Positions 23,085 through 32,132 of a stretch of DNA of 64,000 nt are shown here, in pieces (the first letter of the stretch is position 1; every line of letters begins with the position of its first letter). Made by a program: the position numbers and the translations under genes. Under the pieces are notes generated by a model. That model was given only the letters and a program-made list of their open reading frames with translations, did not search any database and had not been told where the DNA came from. This DNA is from Apodospora peruviana (taxonomy: Eukaryota > Ascomycota > Sordariomycetes > Sordariales > Lasiosphaeriaceae): the NCBI GenBank assembly GCA_033439685.1, contig JAUEDM010000004.1, forward strand, positions 2,542,001 through 2,606,000. Reading direction: 5' to 3'.

Positions 23085-24189
23085 TCAGGTCAGCTTCTTC
23101 TGCCTAGCCTGCTCCTCTCTGAGCACCTTCTCAATCTTGATCAAGCCAATCTTCCTGTAAAGCGCAAAATCTAGCACCCACTCGCCCAGCCAGGTAGCCG
23201 TCCAGACGAGCGTCGACCAGCCGCCGGCCCAGAACCAGTCCGGCCTGCCGAACCACGCGCGCAAGAGCAACGGACTCTCGTACGTCAGCGCCGACCTCAC
23301 CAGCTTGCGCGCGTAGGTGGCCGTGTCGACGGTGCCATTATTCTGCGAAAAAGTCAACCGGCGCTCAAACACGTCCTTAACCCGCTGGTACAGGCTGTTT
23401 TCTGGGAGGGTCCGGTGGGTCTTGCTGGCGATCTGGCTGCGCACAGTGCCAGTCATGGCGACCATGACGCGCACGCCGAAGGGCTTGAGCTCGAGCCTTA
23501 GGGTGCGAGAAAAAGATACGACGGCGCCCTTGGAGGCGCAGTAGACGGCCCCGAAGGCGTAGGGCGTGATGGCCGCCAGGGAAGCGATGTTGATGATTAG
23601 CCCCTTTGCGGCGATCAGCTGGTCGACAAAGGCTTGGCACATGGCCATTACCCCAAAAACGTTTGTCTCGAAGGTTTCGCGGACGTCGTCGAGGTCGATG
23701 TCCGTTGCTGGGTGGGTGTGTGTGCGGCCTCTTTGTACGCATACACACAGCTTATTGTTAGTGGGACAGACACAGGAGGGAAGGGGGTAAGGGAAGGGTG
23801 AGACGAACGCGTTGTTGACGAGGAAATCGAGCTTGCCGCCTGTGAGCTTGGCGACCTCATCGTGGCAGGTCTTGATGCTTTCGGCCTTTGTCACGTCGAG
23901 CGCGAGGGTGCTCATGCCCAGGGCGGCCATCTCGGCAAGCACCGAGGTGTTGCGGGCCGTGGCGATGACGTGCACGCCTATCAACAAGGAAGTCGGTCGT
24001 TAGTACTAAGTCGGGGTGAGAATGCCAAGAGGGAGCGTATTCACCCTTGGCGTGGAATTCCATGGCCAACGCATGACCGATGCCGCCCGGGGTGCAGCTA
24101 ATCTCAAGTCAGCACTCAAAATTGACTACTTATGCTTGATTTACGTACCCGGTGATGAGCACAGTCTTTTGTCCTGGTTGAGGGCCCAT
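23085..24189 (-). CDS. AYR1: short-chain dehydrogenase, AYR1-like 1-acyl-DHAP reductase, 4 exons
   Basis: 302-residue SDR from exons 24189-24149, 24097-24045, 23977-23809 and 23730-23085. Splicing rebuilds TGCTPGGIG (13-21, NADPH loop), LVNNAGRT (about 85-91), the catalytic Ser in NIASLAA (S138) and YCASK (Y151, K155). The C-terminal hydrophobic segment WFWAGGWSTLVWTATWLGEW suits membrane or lipid-droplet attachment. The GCTPGGIG loop and overall length match fungal 1-acyldihydroxyacetone-phosphate reductases, which make lysophosphatidic acid in the ER and lipid droplets. Intron 3 (78 nt) is a multiple of three with no stop, but retention would break the conserved NNAG motif. Other lipid-acting SDRs are possible. 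Confidence 0.88.
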
Positions 24190-24711
24190 ATTGGCGGCAA
24201 TACTTTTTGTGATAACGGATGATGAGAAGGGGGCCTTGTTTGTTTCGAGTTCTCTGGAGAAGACGTCGAAATTGAGTTTGGACAAAAGTGCGAGGATCAA
24301 TCCTCCTTTGACAGATCCGGCCCCGCTTTTCGTCCCTATCTGCCAGTTCTCTGCCGAGGCAAGATTCGGATTGGATCGACTGCCAACCACACGATGACTA
24401 ATCTTAATAAGGGTTAGGGTAGGCCATTAGTTCTAGCTGGTAGATGACTTGGCCAACTATGACCCTCCACATGGAGGATGTGAGAAGGAGGCGCGTCTTT
24501 TCGAAATGGCTTGCGATCGAGGACATTCCCGAGTGGCGATTCCACGTCTGTAGATGGAGCTACTAGCCGCCAAGGAGCGCGACTTGGAGTCACATCCTCT
24601 TGGGGAGTCGTGACCGCAACACTTTGTAGGAACATTGAAAGGTTGGACTGAGCCCCCGGCAACGTCGTCCAAAGGATCCAATCATCTAACTAAAATTACT
24701 GGAGTTAACCC
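24190..24711. other. intergenic region, HRI1 to AYR1-like gene
   Basis: About 520 bases holding the HRI1 3' flank and the reductase promoter. No supported gene. Confidence 0.55.
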
Positions 24712-25439
24712 TTACAAGTCCGCCCACTCAACAAGCTTCCACACACCATTACCATCGATGACCGCATCCCCAACCTCTACCGAATGAACAAACCCCGACA
24801 TGAGGTCCACCGGTAATTCTGTAGAAGCGCCGGCTCCTTCTATCTCGCCAATCCTGACCTGCCTCGTCCACGCGCCGCCAGTGCCACTGGCACCACTCTC
24901 CCATTTCCACCTCTCGACAACAACATCCTCCCCGACGCGAAGGATACCCTGGCAATACTGCCCCAACCGCACAATCATGCCCCTTGTTTTGGTCGAGGTG
25001 TCTTCAAGCTGCAGAACGGCGCAACGTTTCACGGTTTCCTCATCACTGCTCTTTACGCTTCTGGGTAGATTAGGAGTAAATTGAGAGTACCTTGGCACGT
25101 TGACGTCGATCTTTTCGGAGAGCCACATCTCCTCGTAGTCGGTCTCAATTCCTGTGGAAGGGTTGGGCATACGTCCTTTTTCTAGGACACGGGTTCCGTC
25201 GGGTGGTTGGGGGAACATGTCGCCCTCGTCCGAGACGGTGGCCAAGTTGGTATCAGCCACCCGCGAATCAATCCAGTGGTGCCATTTGGAGTGCCAGTGC
25301 CTGTCTCCTGTGGTATCCGGTGGAGTAGAGGTAGACTCGGACGTGCCAGCGATGGCCCAGTCGAGACGGGAGAGATCTTGTCAAATGTGAGATTTCGTTA
25401 TATCTAGTTGAAGGCAGGATGAAGTGAGGAGAGAGGGGC

Positions 25440-25510
<71 letters not shown>

Positions 25511-25689
25511 GAGAGCTGACCTGTGGTGTCGATGTTTATGTTATCGTGATTGTCCGCATTGTTGGGGTCGATATTCACCCGGATGTCCACGAAGCGACGC
25601 TGCGGCGACGTGAGGACTATCGTCGACGTCGGTTCGCTCGCCTCGTCAGGTAGCCATCGGATGTATTCTCGAACGGATATGTCTGCCAT
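24712..25689 (-). CDS. HRI1: HRI1 family protein, 2 exons
   Basis: 277-residue protein; exons 25689-25521 and 25376-24712. It starts MADISVREYIRWLP and continues STIVLTSPQRRFVDIRV, the N-terminal beta-barrel signature of HRI1. Splicing joins NIDTT to DLSRLDWAIAGTS. The C-terminal barrel includes GMIVRLGQYCQGILRVGEDV and VERWKWE, also characteristic. Yeast Hri1 is a soluble protein of unknown molecular function reported to interact with the casein kinase Hrr25. The 144-nt intron is mostly a (CT)n microsatellite on the coding strand. A segment around YSQFTPNLPRSVKSSDEE is probably a lineage-specific loop. Confidence 0.88.
25442..25508 (+). repeat. (GA)n microsatellite in the HRI1 intron
   Basis: About 33 perfect GA units on the + strand, read as (CT)n in the intron of the minus-strand HRI1 gene, where it may act as an extended pyrimidine tract. 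Confidence 0.97.
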
Positions 25690-26089
25690 TTTTGGTGTCT
25701 TACCTGGTGATTCAACGGTGTATTGCAGGTTTATTGGGAGAAGCTTTTGGTGACGTCGAGGAGCGGGGAAACAACTTGAATTGAGATAAGTTCTGTTTGA
25801 AACACTAAAATCGAGAACCCTAACCCTTCCGATTTGTTAAAGCTTCAGATGAGTTGAGATTATAATGATAAGACTAGTCTAGGTACCTACCTACCTACCC
25901 CTATTGTACATGATATAACTACCTTATTATACTCGGCTCGCTACAGTGATAACCCTAGATCGAGCAAACAATCCGGACAGACCTCCAAGGTTACTGCGCA
26001 TGGTGCAGTTACTGTAAGTGGTGTAGTCCTACCACTGTAAACCCGAATAAAATCAGACGATTTGGGCTGCTGTACCTGGTGTAATGGCG
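25690..26089. other. intergenic region upstream of HRI1
   Basis: About 400 bases with the HRI1 promoter. No supported gene. It includes a short CCTA-rich run near 25885 and three similar pieces of the type CAGTTACTGTAAGTGGTGTA near 25980-26100. Confidence 0.5.
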
Positions 26090-27292
26090 TCACTGTAACT
26101 CCACAGCCAAGGGTCGCGATAGAGCTCTCTAGCTTTTTTTCCTGTCTTCGGGCCGCCATTGCAGCATGCCTTTGACAAAGGTCAAAAACTCGGCCTTTGT
26201 TTTGTCGTCCAGATACTCAATAGAGTTTTCCACGGTTACATCGCTCGGGATAGGGACGTCGGCTATCCATTTTCCTACGAGACATGGTTTTTGATGGTTA
26301 GCGCGGATCAGCGAAGAAAGTGCAGAAGCAGGTAAGTGAAGGTGTAAGCAAGTGAAAGCGGGTAAGAGAGGGAGAGAGAGAGAGAGAAAGAGAGAGAATG
26401 AACAAGGACGAGAAGAATGAGGTAAGTTGGCGAGAACGAGTCGGCGAGTAAGGGTAGGGATGGTGCGATTGAGTGGGTGAGTGAGGCTAAGGATGCATGA
26501 ATGAGTACCTAGGCATGTGGATGATAAAAGTGAGAGTGAGTGAGTGAGTGAGTGAGAGGGTGAGCAGGACTCAGTATGAGTGAGTGTGGGTGGGTGATCA
26601 AAGTGAGAATGAAGTCGGCGAATGAAAACAAGACAGATCTTACCATCTCCGTCGAAAGACTCCTTACTGCGCACGCCTCGCTTGAGCATATCAACTGGTG
26701 GTGGCCCCAGCAATGCCACCACCTCTACCGAATGTGCGCGCGTCGTGTATCCCCTGCCGTCCGGGTCGTTCCCGTAAAAAAGATGCCTCCCTTGAAATAT
26801 ATCCCAGATCATGGCACCCACGTTCCATATGTCGACCGGGTAGCTCCACGGCGTCTTGAGCATGACCTCGGGCGACCTGTACACAGCCGGCTGCGCGTCG
26901 TGATTGCGTTTCACATCGCCGCGTACGGCGGCACCAAAGTCGCTCAGTACGATGCTGTCTGAGAAGGTCTTGGGGCGGCCGAATCCCCTGGACATGTATA
27001 CCGGGGCGCCGTTGACGAATTTCCTAGGTGAGGGGGTATCTATCTCTGACTTTGTGAATGACTCGAAGACGCCCTTGTCCTCCAGCTTGCCTAGGATGTT
27101 GTCAGCTTTGATGTCTGTGTGAACAAGCTTGCATTCAGTGTGCAAGTAGTCGAGTGCCAGGAACAGCCGGAGGAGCCCGGCTTTCAGCAGGTCTTCTGTA
27201 AAGCGACCGGTGGAATTCCAGCAGAGAAGGCCCTCCCAGCTATCCCAAATGGGTTCTTGAACGAAGCAATCGTGAGGTAAGGTAATTGCCAA
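26090..27292 (-). pseudogene. SRPK-like protein kinase relic: N-lobe absent, C-terminal frameshift
   Basis: From the hinge region onward this is a fungal SRPK-type kinase: LALDYLHTECKLVHTDIKADNIL (catalytic loop, HTDIKADN), IVLSDFGAAVRGD (DFG), YRSPEVMLKTPWSYPVDIWNVG (APE-like and DxW) and FVKGMLQWRPEDRK. The glycine loop and VAxK lysine lobe are missing, and no ATG precedes PHDCFVQEP; the sequence upstream is not coding. At the 3' end a seven-A run shifts frame: EDRKKS-stop in one frame, ARELYRDPWLW, the conserved kinase end, in the next. Removing a 369-nt intron (26643-26275) restores DGDGKWIADVP; it is a multiple of three and fully open. The fragment lacks ATP-binding residues and cannot be an active kinase. 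Confidence 0.75.
26535..26557 (+). repeat. (GAGT)n microsatellite in the kinase-relic intron
   Basis: Five to six GAGT units, with a (GA)n stretch near 26370-26397, in the 369-nt intron. The whole intron is biased to G/A on this strand. Confidence 0.85.
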
Positions 27293-27821
27293 GCCACAAA
27301 CCCTGCCAAGACGTCACAGCAGTTGGTCGTTAGTTGGCCTGCTGATCGGTTGACACAACCGGCAGTGTGAATACAACCATGAAGACAATGCCTGTTTTAT
27401 CACGCCAGTGCTATGTTGTTGTTGGCTCCGGGGTTACCAAGAACTGCCACATATACAGTACTGATCAATGGAATTATATAACAAGGAAAGTGTTGGTGGA
27501 GTGGAGTAACGATTGGTATTCAGTGCACCGGTGCCCTGCTATCCGAAGATGTATCCCTGTGGTTAATCTGTCCAAGCCACCGGTTCAAGTTTGTTGTTTT
27601 CTTGCTATTTCTTATGGCGTACAAGCACTCAATTAAGTGGTTTTTAGGAGTTCATTGTTTCGCCGTTAGATTCGTCCCCGGCTGGCATGGATTGGGTTGT
27701 GGATTAATAGAACAAGAGTCGCGGAAATTATACCCCTCTCGCAGCGCGGCAGCCTTCATACAATGCAGATGGTGTGCGCATCCGTTGTCTCGTTGTAATG
27801 CCAGCTTCCCACTTTATGCTT
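27293..27821. other. no recognisable gene
   Basis: About 530 bases where the N-lobe of the kinase would be expected; no kinase or other motif is visible on either strand. Confidence 0.5.
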
Positions 27822-29192
27822 CTACTCCCATTGCTCCAGATGCGGATTTTCCCAGAAAATACCAGCAACCGAGATTGTCCCGATACGACGATATCTTGCC
27901 ATCTTCGCATTCACTAGCTCCAATACCAGACCCTGCAGAAACTCCTCATATCCATGCTTGTCTCTGCAAGGGACATCGTAGTACGCCCCTTGAAGAAACC
28001 CTTCGACCTCGTCTTTATGGACCGGGCGGTCAAGCTGAAGACCCCCTATCATCTCCAGATTTTCAGCCTCCCCAACACTGCATCCCATATGATATGGCGC
28101 AAGGCAGTGTCCTGTTCTCAGGATCTTTAAGTGAATCAAACGACCAACCAATTTAAGCTCAACCATAGCCCTGTAGATGGGTACAAAAAAATATCTTTTG
28201 TGACGGCCGTATCTTTCCATCCCACAAGAGTCCCCCGACGAGGTAACGGAGCCACAGACCGGCAACGTATGTATCGTCTAAAATCTCTTTCATATAGCGA
28301 GCAATACCGCCCAGAGCAAAATGCCTGTCAGAGGCACAAAAGTTAGTTGGGCGCTAGAATACGCTATCAAAATATCGGACCAATCTCGGTATGCCGCTCG
28401 TTCAGCATTTATGAGCGGGTCTACTTTATCCCTCTGTATCACGGTCACGATACTACCGCGATGTGCAACCCTGGAGGTCAGCGTCGAAAAAGTGCAGCCC
28501 TGACTGGGAGCAGGCATTTTCGGGAAGTGTCTCACAGCACAATATATCCGCACACTCCCACAACACTTCTTGCAAACAAAAGTGTAAGTTTCGTCGTGAA
28601 AGAAGACGCTCCTGAAGAACCCAGGCTCGCTGGTTGAGTGGCGATTTAGCCACTTGGCTAGTCCAAGGATAAGGGTCAAAGATGCAAAGAGAGTCAATCC
28701 ACAGATACCGGATACCTAGCTGCCTGGGCAACGAAGATGCAGTCGAAAAAAGTTCTCGATAAAGACTCCATGAGGATTTGTGTCTTGAACTCGTGTAAAT
28801 TCCCCGTTGTCAGCTGGATGATCTGGCTGTCCCCCTAGCGGTGACCAACAGTCATGTAACTTGGCCGCTATTCGTTTCCGAGTAATTTTGAGCCATCGAC
28901 GAGTCGGCATGGTGACTAGCCGGAGGCGACACCACCAAGCCAGCCGATATTTATGAGCCGAGTCGGGTACCAAGGGTTCCTTCTCATTAGGACCTTTGCA
29001 TAACTCATGGTTTGTGACACAATCCTGGATCCAGTAGCGGATTAAGTCAAAAGTCTCCACCGAGTCCGTCCGAGTTGAGCGTAGATGGTGTTTCAAAAGG
29101 TGTTTAGGTCGATCTGATATCACAGACTTTAGCAGTTTCACTGGGCTTAATACTCGGGGGAACGAAGCTAAATCATTATAGAGGCAAAGCAT
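27822..29192 (-). pseudogene. heterokaryon-incompatibility (HET) domain protein relic
   Basis: Pieces of a HET-domain protein occur in correct order but in different frames. WIQDCVTNHELCK (N-terminal W..C...H..C) is followed by DCWSPLGGQPDHP (from the SYCWG motif), then in another frame ILMESLSRTFFDCIFVAQ, then QLGIRYLWIDSLCIFD (LGIRYLWIDSLCI motif). About 70-80 residues are missing before PWTSQVAKSPLNQRAWVLQERLLS (WTLQE-type motif). Downstream come GGIARYMKEILDDTYVAGLW, a stop, and a last frame with GLVLELVNAKMARYRRIG. At least two frameshifts, stops and the internal deletion show it is dead. HET proteins trigger incompatibility cell death in filamentous fungi. Confidence 0.75.
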
Positions 29193-30078
29193 GAATGAAT
29201 AACGTAGGTAAGCTTACCTACCTGATTATTCGCTATAGCAAAACAGAGCCACCGTTTAGCAGCAGTCGTGCAAGGCGTCGGCAATCCGAGATGCTTCCAG
29301 GTCGTCCAGTGGTGGAGCCTGCCACCAGTCGGAAAGCCTTGACGGCCGATTCTGTTTCTTGTCGGGTTTCTATATCCGTATCTTTGAAGGGAGGAGATAA
29401 TCTCCAGAAAAGATACACTGATGTCCACAGTTACTGGCGAGCCCCACCCGTGCATTATTTCGAGGTAGGAAAAGCGCTCGTCGAACGCGCCATCGACACC
29501 TGAACGCCTAAGGTTGGTTTCGAGTTTTCGTATGGTTCATTGGTGTATCGGGCCAAGATCTTGATATACCCGCCAGCAAATATCACACTTCAAGTCCACG
29601 GCACGCAGAAAGCTGAGGACACTCAAATGGTGGATGCGAGGTTTCGGATTGACCAACGCCCATTCTACAGCCGATCTTCGCAATGTCTATTGACATATTT
29701 CTTGACATATTTCGCAGAGTACCATTTTCCCTCGCTACTGGTAGGCGTGGAGGCCATAGGCTTGATGCAAAGATAGGGTTATGAAGAGCGTCGTAGACCG
29801 AAAGAGAACAACATCATCTTAGTCCCATGGGAGGAGCAAGGGCCCAAAGGTTAAAAGGAACATATTCTCATGGGGGCCTCCTCACAGTTCATTGCATCGC
29901 ATGAGATACTCAAATCAAACTTATTCCTGTTAATTTACAATCGAATGCAAGCACCCGGCCTATCCAACACTTTAGGCAGCATGTCACACACAATGATCTG
30001 GTGCCGGTTTCAAGAATCACAAGGAACAAGGCCTCCGTCAAACGAAGCACACTGGACTCTTGGTTAACCAATCCAGTC
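29193..30078. other. no recognisable gene
   Basis: About 890 bases between the HET relic and the carboxylesterase 3' end. Short open frames on both strands show no motif and no convincing introns. Confidence 0.5.
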
Positions 30079-31635
30079 TTAAGAGAAATCGCAACCCCTA
30101 TCCATCTCGGCCGTATCCAACACCCTGGCCGGCACCCCGTTCCCAAACTCGACCACCTGACCCTCAACCCAAGCTCCACCATCCAAACCCTCAATGTCCG
30201 GCATCTCCTCACCGGCGGTGGCCACAAAGGCAACCCACACATCCTGCATCGCAGCGCTAGTCTCGTCCTCCAACGCCGACGAATGGCCGCGGAACAGCGC
30301 ATGCGTGCCAAACACGAGCGGCATCTCGGCCGCATGGTAGGCACCCATCCAACCCTTGGGACTCACGTTCGTAAAGTTGCCCGCGTACAGGTACCGATAC
30401 ACCTTGCTACTACCGCTGCGTACCAGTGCAGCTCGGTACGTGGGACAAAAGAAGAAGACCTTGGTCGTCTGGTCCGCTAGACCGACATCCACACCGGCCG
30501 TTGGGTCGTACGGCAGCACGAACGGCACCCCGTCCTGCGCGTTACTCCCGATCAGCGCGGGCAGCTGCGCCGTGAGCAGAGCGGTGTAGTTCCGAAACAC
30601 GGTCGTGTTGTCCACGACGGGAGAAAAGGTGAGCAACGGAGTGGTGCCGGCATCATTGTACTGACGCAAAAAATCCTCAATGACACCCGCGTCGAGGCGT
30701 CGCATACACGCCAGCTCTTGAGCAGGAGTGAGGTCTCGGCCACATCCCAACTGCGAAGCTACGTAGGTAAAATTTGCGCGCGCCGGATCCACGGTCAGGA
30801 TATCGATAAACTCGTTCCCCGAGTCCATGATCAGACTGTTGGCGATCGGATCGTCCCTGAAGGAATAACTGTAGTAACCCAAGGCACACGCGCCGGAGCT
30901 CTGGCCCCATAGCCCGATGCGCTTCGCGTCGCCCCCGAAGGCAACAATATTGTCGCGCACCCACTCGACGGCCAGACGCTGGTCTAGTAACCCGACATTC
31001 TGTTTGTCGGAGTCAAGACCGGCGGCGTTGGGGAAACCAAAGATGTTGTCGCGGTGGTTGAAGGATACGACGATGTGGTTCTGTGATCGCTTGACCCAGT
31101 TTGTGGGTATCTGGTAGGGCACGTCGGCGCCGCCTGCTGCGAAGGCGCCGCCGTAGAAGAATACGATCACCGGTAGTAGCGGTGGTGTTGTCTTGTTGCT
31201 GCTGTTGATGATGCGGGGTGGTGTCCAGATGCTGAGCGTCAGGCAGTCTTCGCTGATGGGCAGACGGTCAGTCCCGTTTAGGCCGGCGAGGTTAAACTCG
31301 AGCACCTCGTTGACGTAGACGTTTGGCGGAGTATTGCTCAGGTATTGCATACAGCTCGATCCTAGCTTCGTCGCGTTCAGCTCACCGAAAGGAAGAGCTG
31401 GTAATGGTGGTGCGAATCGTAGGTTGCCGAGAGGAGGTTGGGCGTAAGGGATGCCAAGGAACTGGCGCACGGCGGGAGCTGCTGGGTCGACGAATCCGTG
31501 GATAACGCCGCCGCCAGTAATCCGGACGGTGAGTTCTGGGTCGTCGTCATGATGGGTGTAGTATGCGGAAGCTATTATTATGCTGCCTCTGAGGATGGTT
31601 ATTACTGTGAAAAGAGTCCTGGATTTGAGCCACAT
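30079..31635 (-). CDS. secreted type-B carboxylesterase/lipase
   Basis: Intronless 518-residue alpha/beta-hydrolase of the type-B carboxylesterase family. The first 24 residues (hydrophobic ILRGSIIIASA) look like a signal peptide or anchor. Family features follow: FLGIPYAQPPLGNLRF, EDCLTLSIW, FFYGGAFAAGG (oxyanion hole), and the nucleophile elbow GQSSG with Ser246, where most members have GESAG. The acid is probably Asp368 in LIGSNAQDGVPF (commonly Glu), and the base His434 in GAYHAAEMPLVFG. Several N-glycosylation sequons suit secretion. It likely cleaves carboxylic esters outside the cell; the substrate is unknown. Its catalytic residues look intact in a neighbourhood of relics. Confidence 0.9.
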   Translation of the reverse strand: MWLKSRTLFTVITILRGSIIIASAYYTHHDDDPELTVRITGGGVIHGFVDPAAPAVRQFLGIPYAQPPLGNLRFAPPLPALPFGELNATKLGSSCMQYLSNTPPNVYVNEVLEFNLAGLNGTDRLPISEDCLTLSIWTPPRIINSSNKTTPPLLPVIVFFYGGAFAAGGADVPYQIPTNWVKRSQNHIVVSFNHRDNIFGFPNAAGLDSDKQNVGLLDQRLAVEWVRDNIVAFGGDAKRIGLWGQSSGACALGYYSYSFRDDPIANSLIMDSGNEFIDILTVDPARANFTYVASQLGCGRDLTPAQELACMRRLDAGVIEDFLRQYNDAGTTPLLTFSPVVDNTTVFRNYTALLTAQLPALIGSNAQDGVPFVLPYDPTAGVDVGLADQTTKVFFFCPTYRAALVRSGSSKVYRYLYAGNFTNVSPKGWMGAYHAAEMPLVFGTHALFRGHSSALEDETSAAMQDVWVAFVATAGEEMPDIEGLDGGAWVEGQVVEFGNGVPARVLDTAEMDRGCDFS

Positions 31636-32132
31636 CGTTGACCATGACTGTTGTGACAGAGAGACTTTCTCTTTGGTATCCGGGTCAACAAGGTTATATA
31701 ATGCACTGCGCCGAGCCGTCCGTGTCGTGGCGTAAGAGTGCTTATGCGCAGGTTTGAGGGCATAAGAGTCGGACTCGAGAGCCTAATGTCGGACTTGTGA
31801 TTAATTACCTCAGTCATAATCTGCCGCTTCAGTTGGGGATGTGTTCTTAAACGGCTGGTGTGAATTCCTATCTGCCTACATGTGCCGATTTCTCGACCGC
31901 AGCTCATCAATCTGGTATGCGAATACTATATGGAAAATTCCTTGACAAGAGTCCCTACTCCTACTGTAAGCCGAAGGCATTTAACCCTCTGCGCAAACCC
32001 ATTTCGAGAATAATGCCGACACCCTAACCCAACCCACAAAACGCTTCAACAACGCCATGGCATGGCTTTCTGCAACTTTTTTATACCCAGAATTCACCAA
32101 ATTCGCCTACCCTCAATGATCACCGCTTCCTA
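31636..32132. other. intergenic region with carboxylesterase promoter
   Basis: About 500 bases; apart from the TATA-like element I see nothing supported. Confidence 0.5.
31694..31700 (-). promoter_or_regulatory. TATA box of the carboxylesterase
   Basis: TATATAA on the minus strand about 60 bases before the ATG at 31635. Confidence 0.45.

Noticed and set aside
24870..25110. Second, 30-nt intron in HRI1 (GTACTC...CCCAG)
   Set aside because: Too short, and the frame is open without it; treated as a variable loop.
27367..28156. Plus-strand frames opposite the HET relic
   Set aside because: They are antisense to recognisable HET motifs and have no family features.
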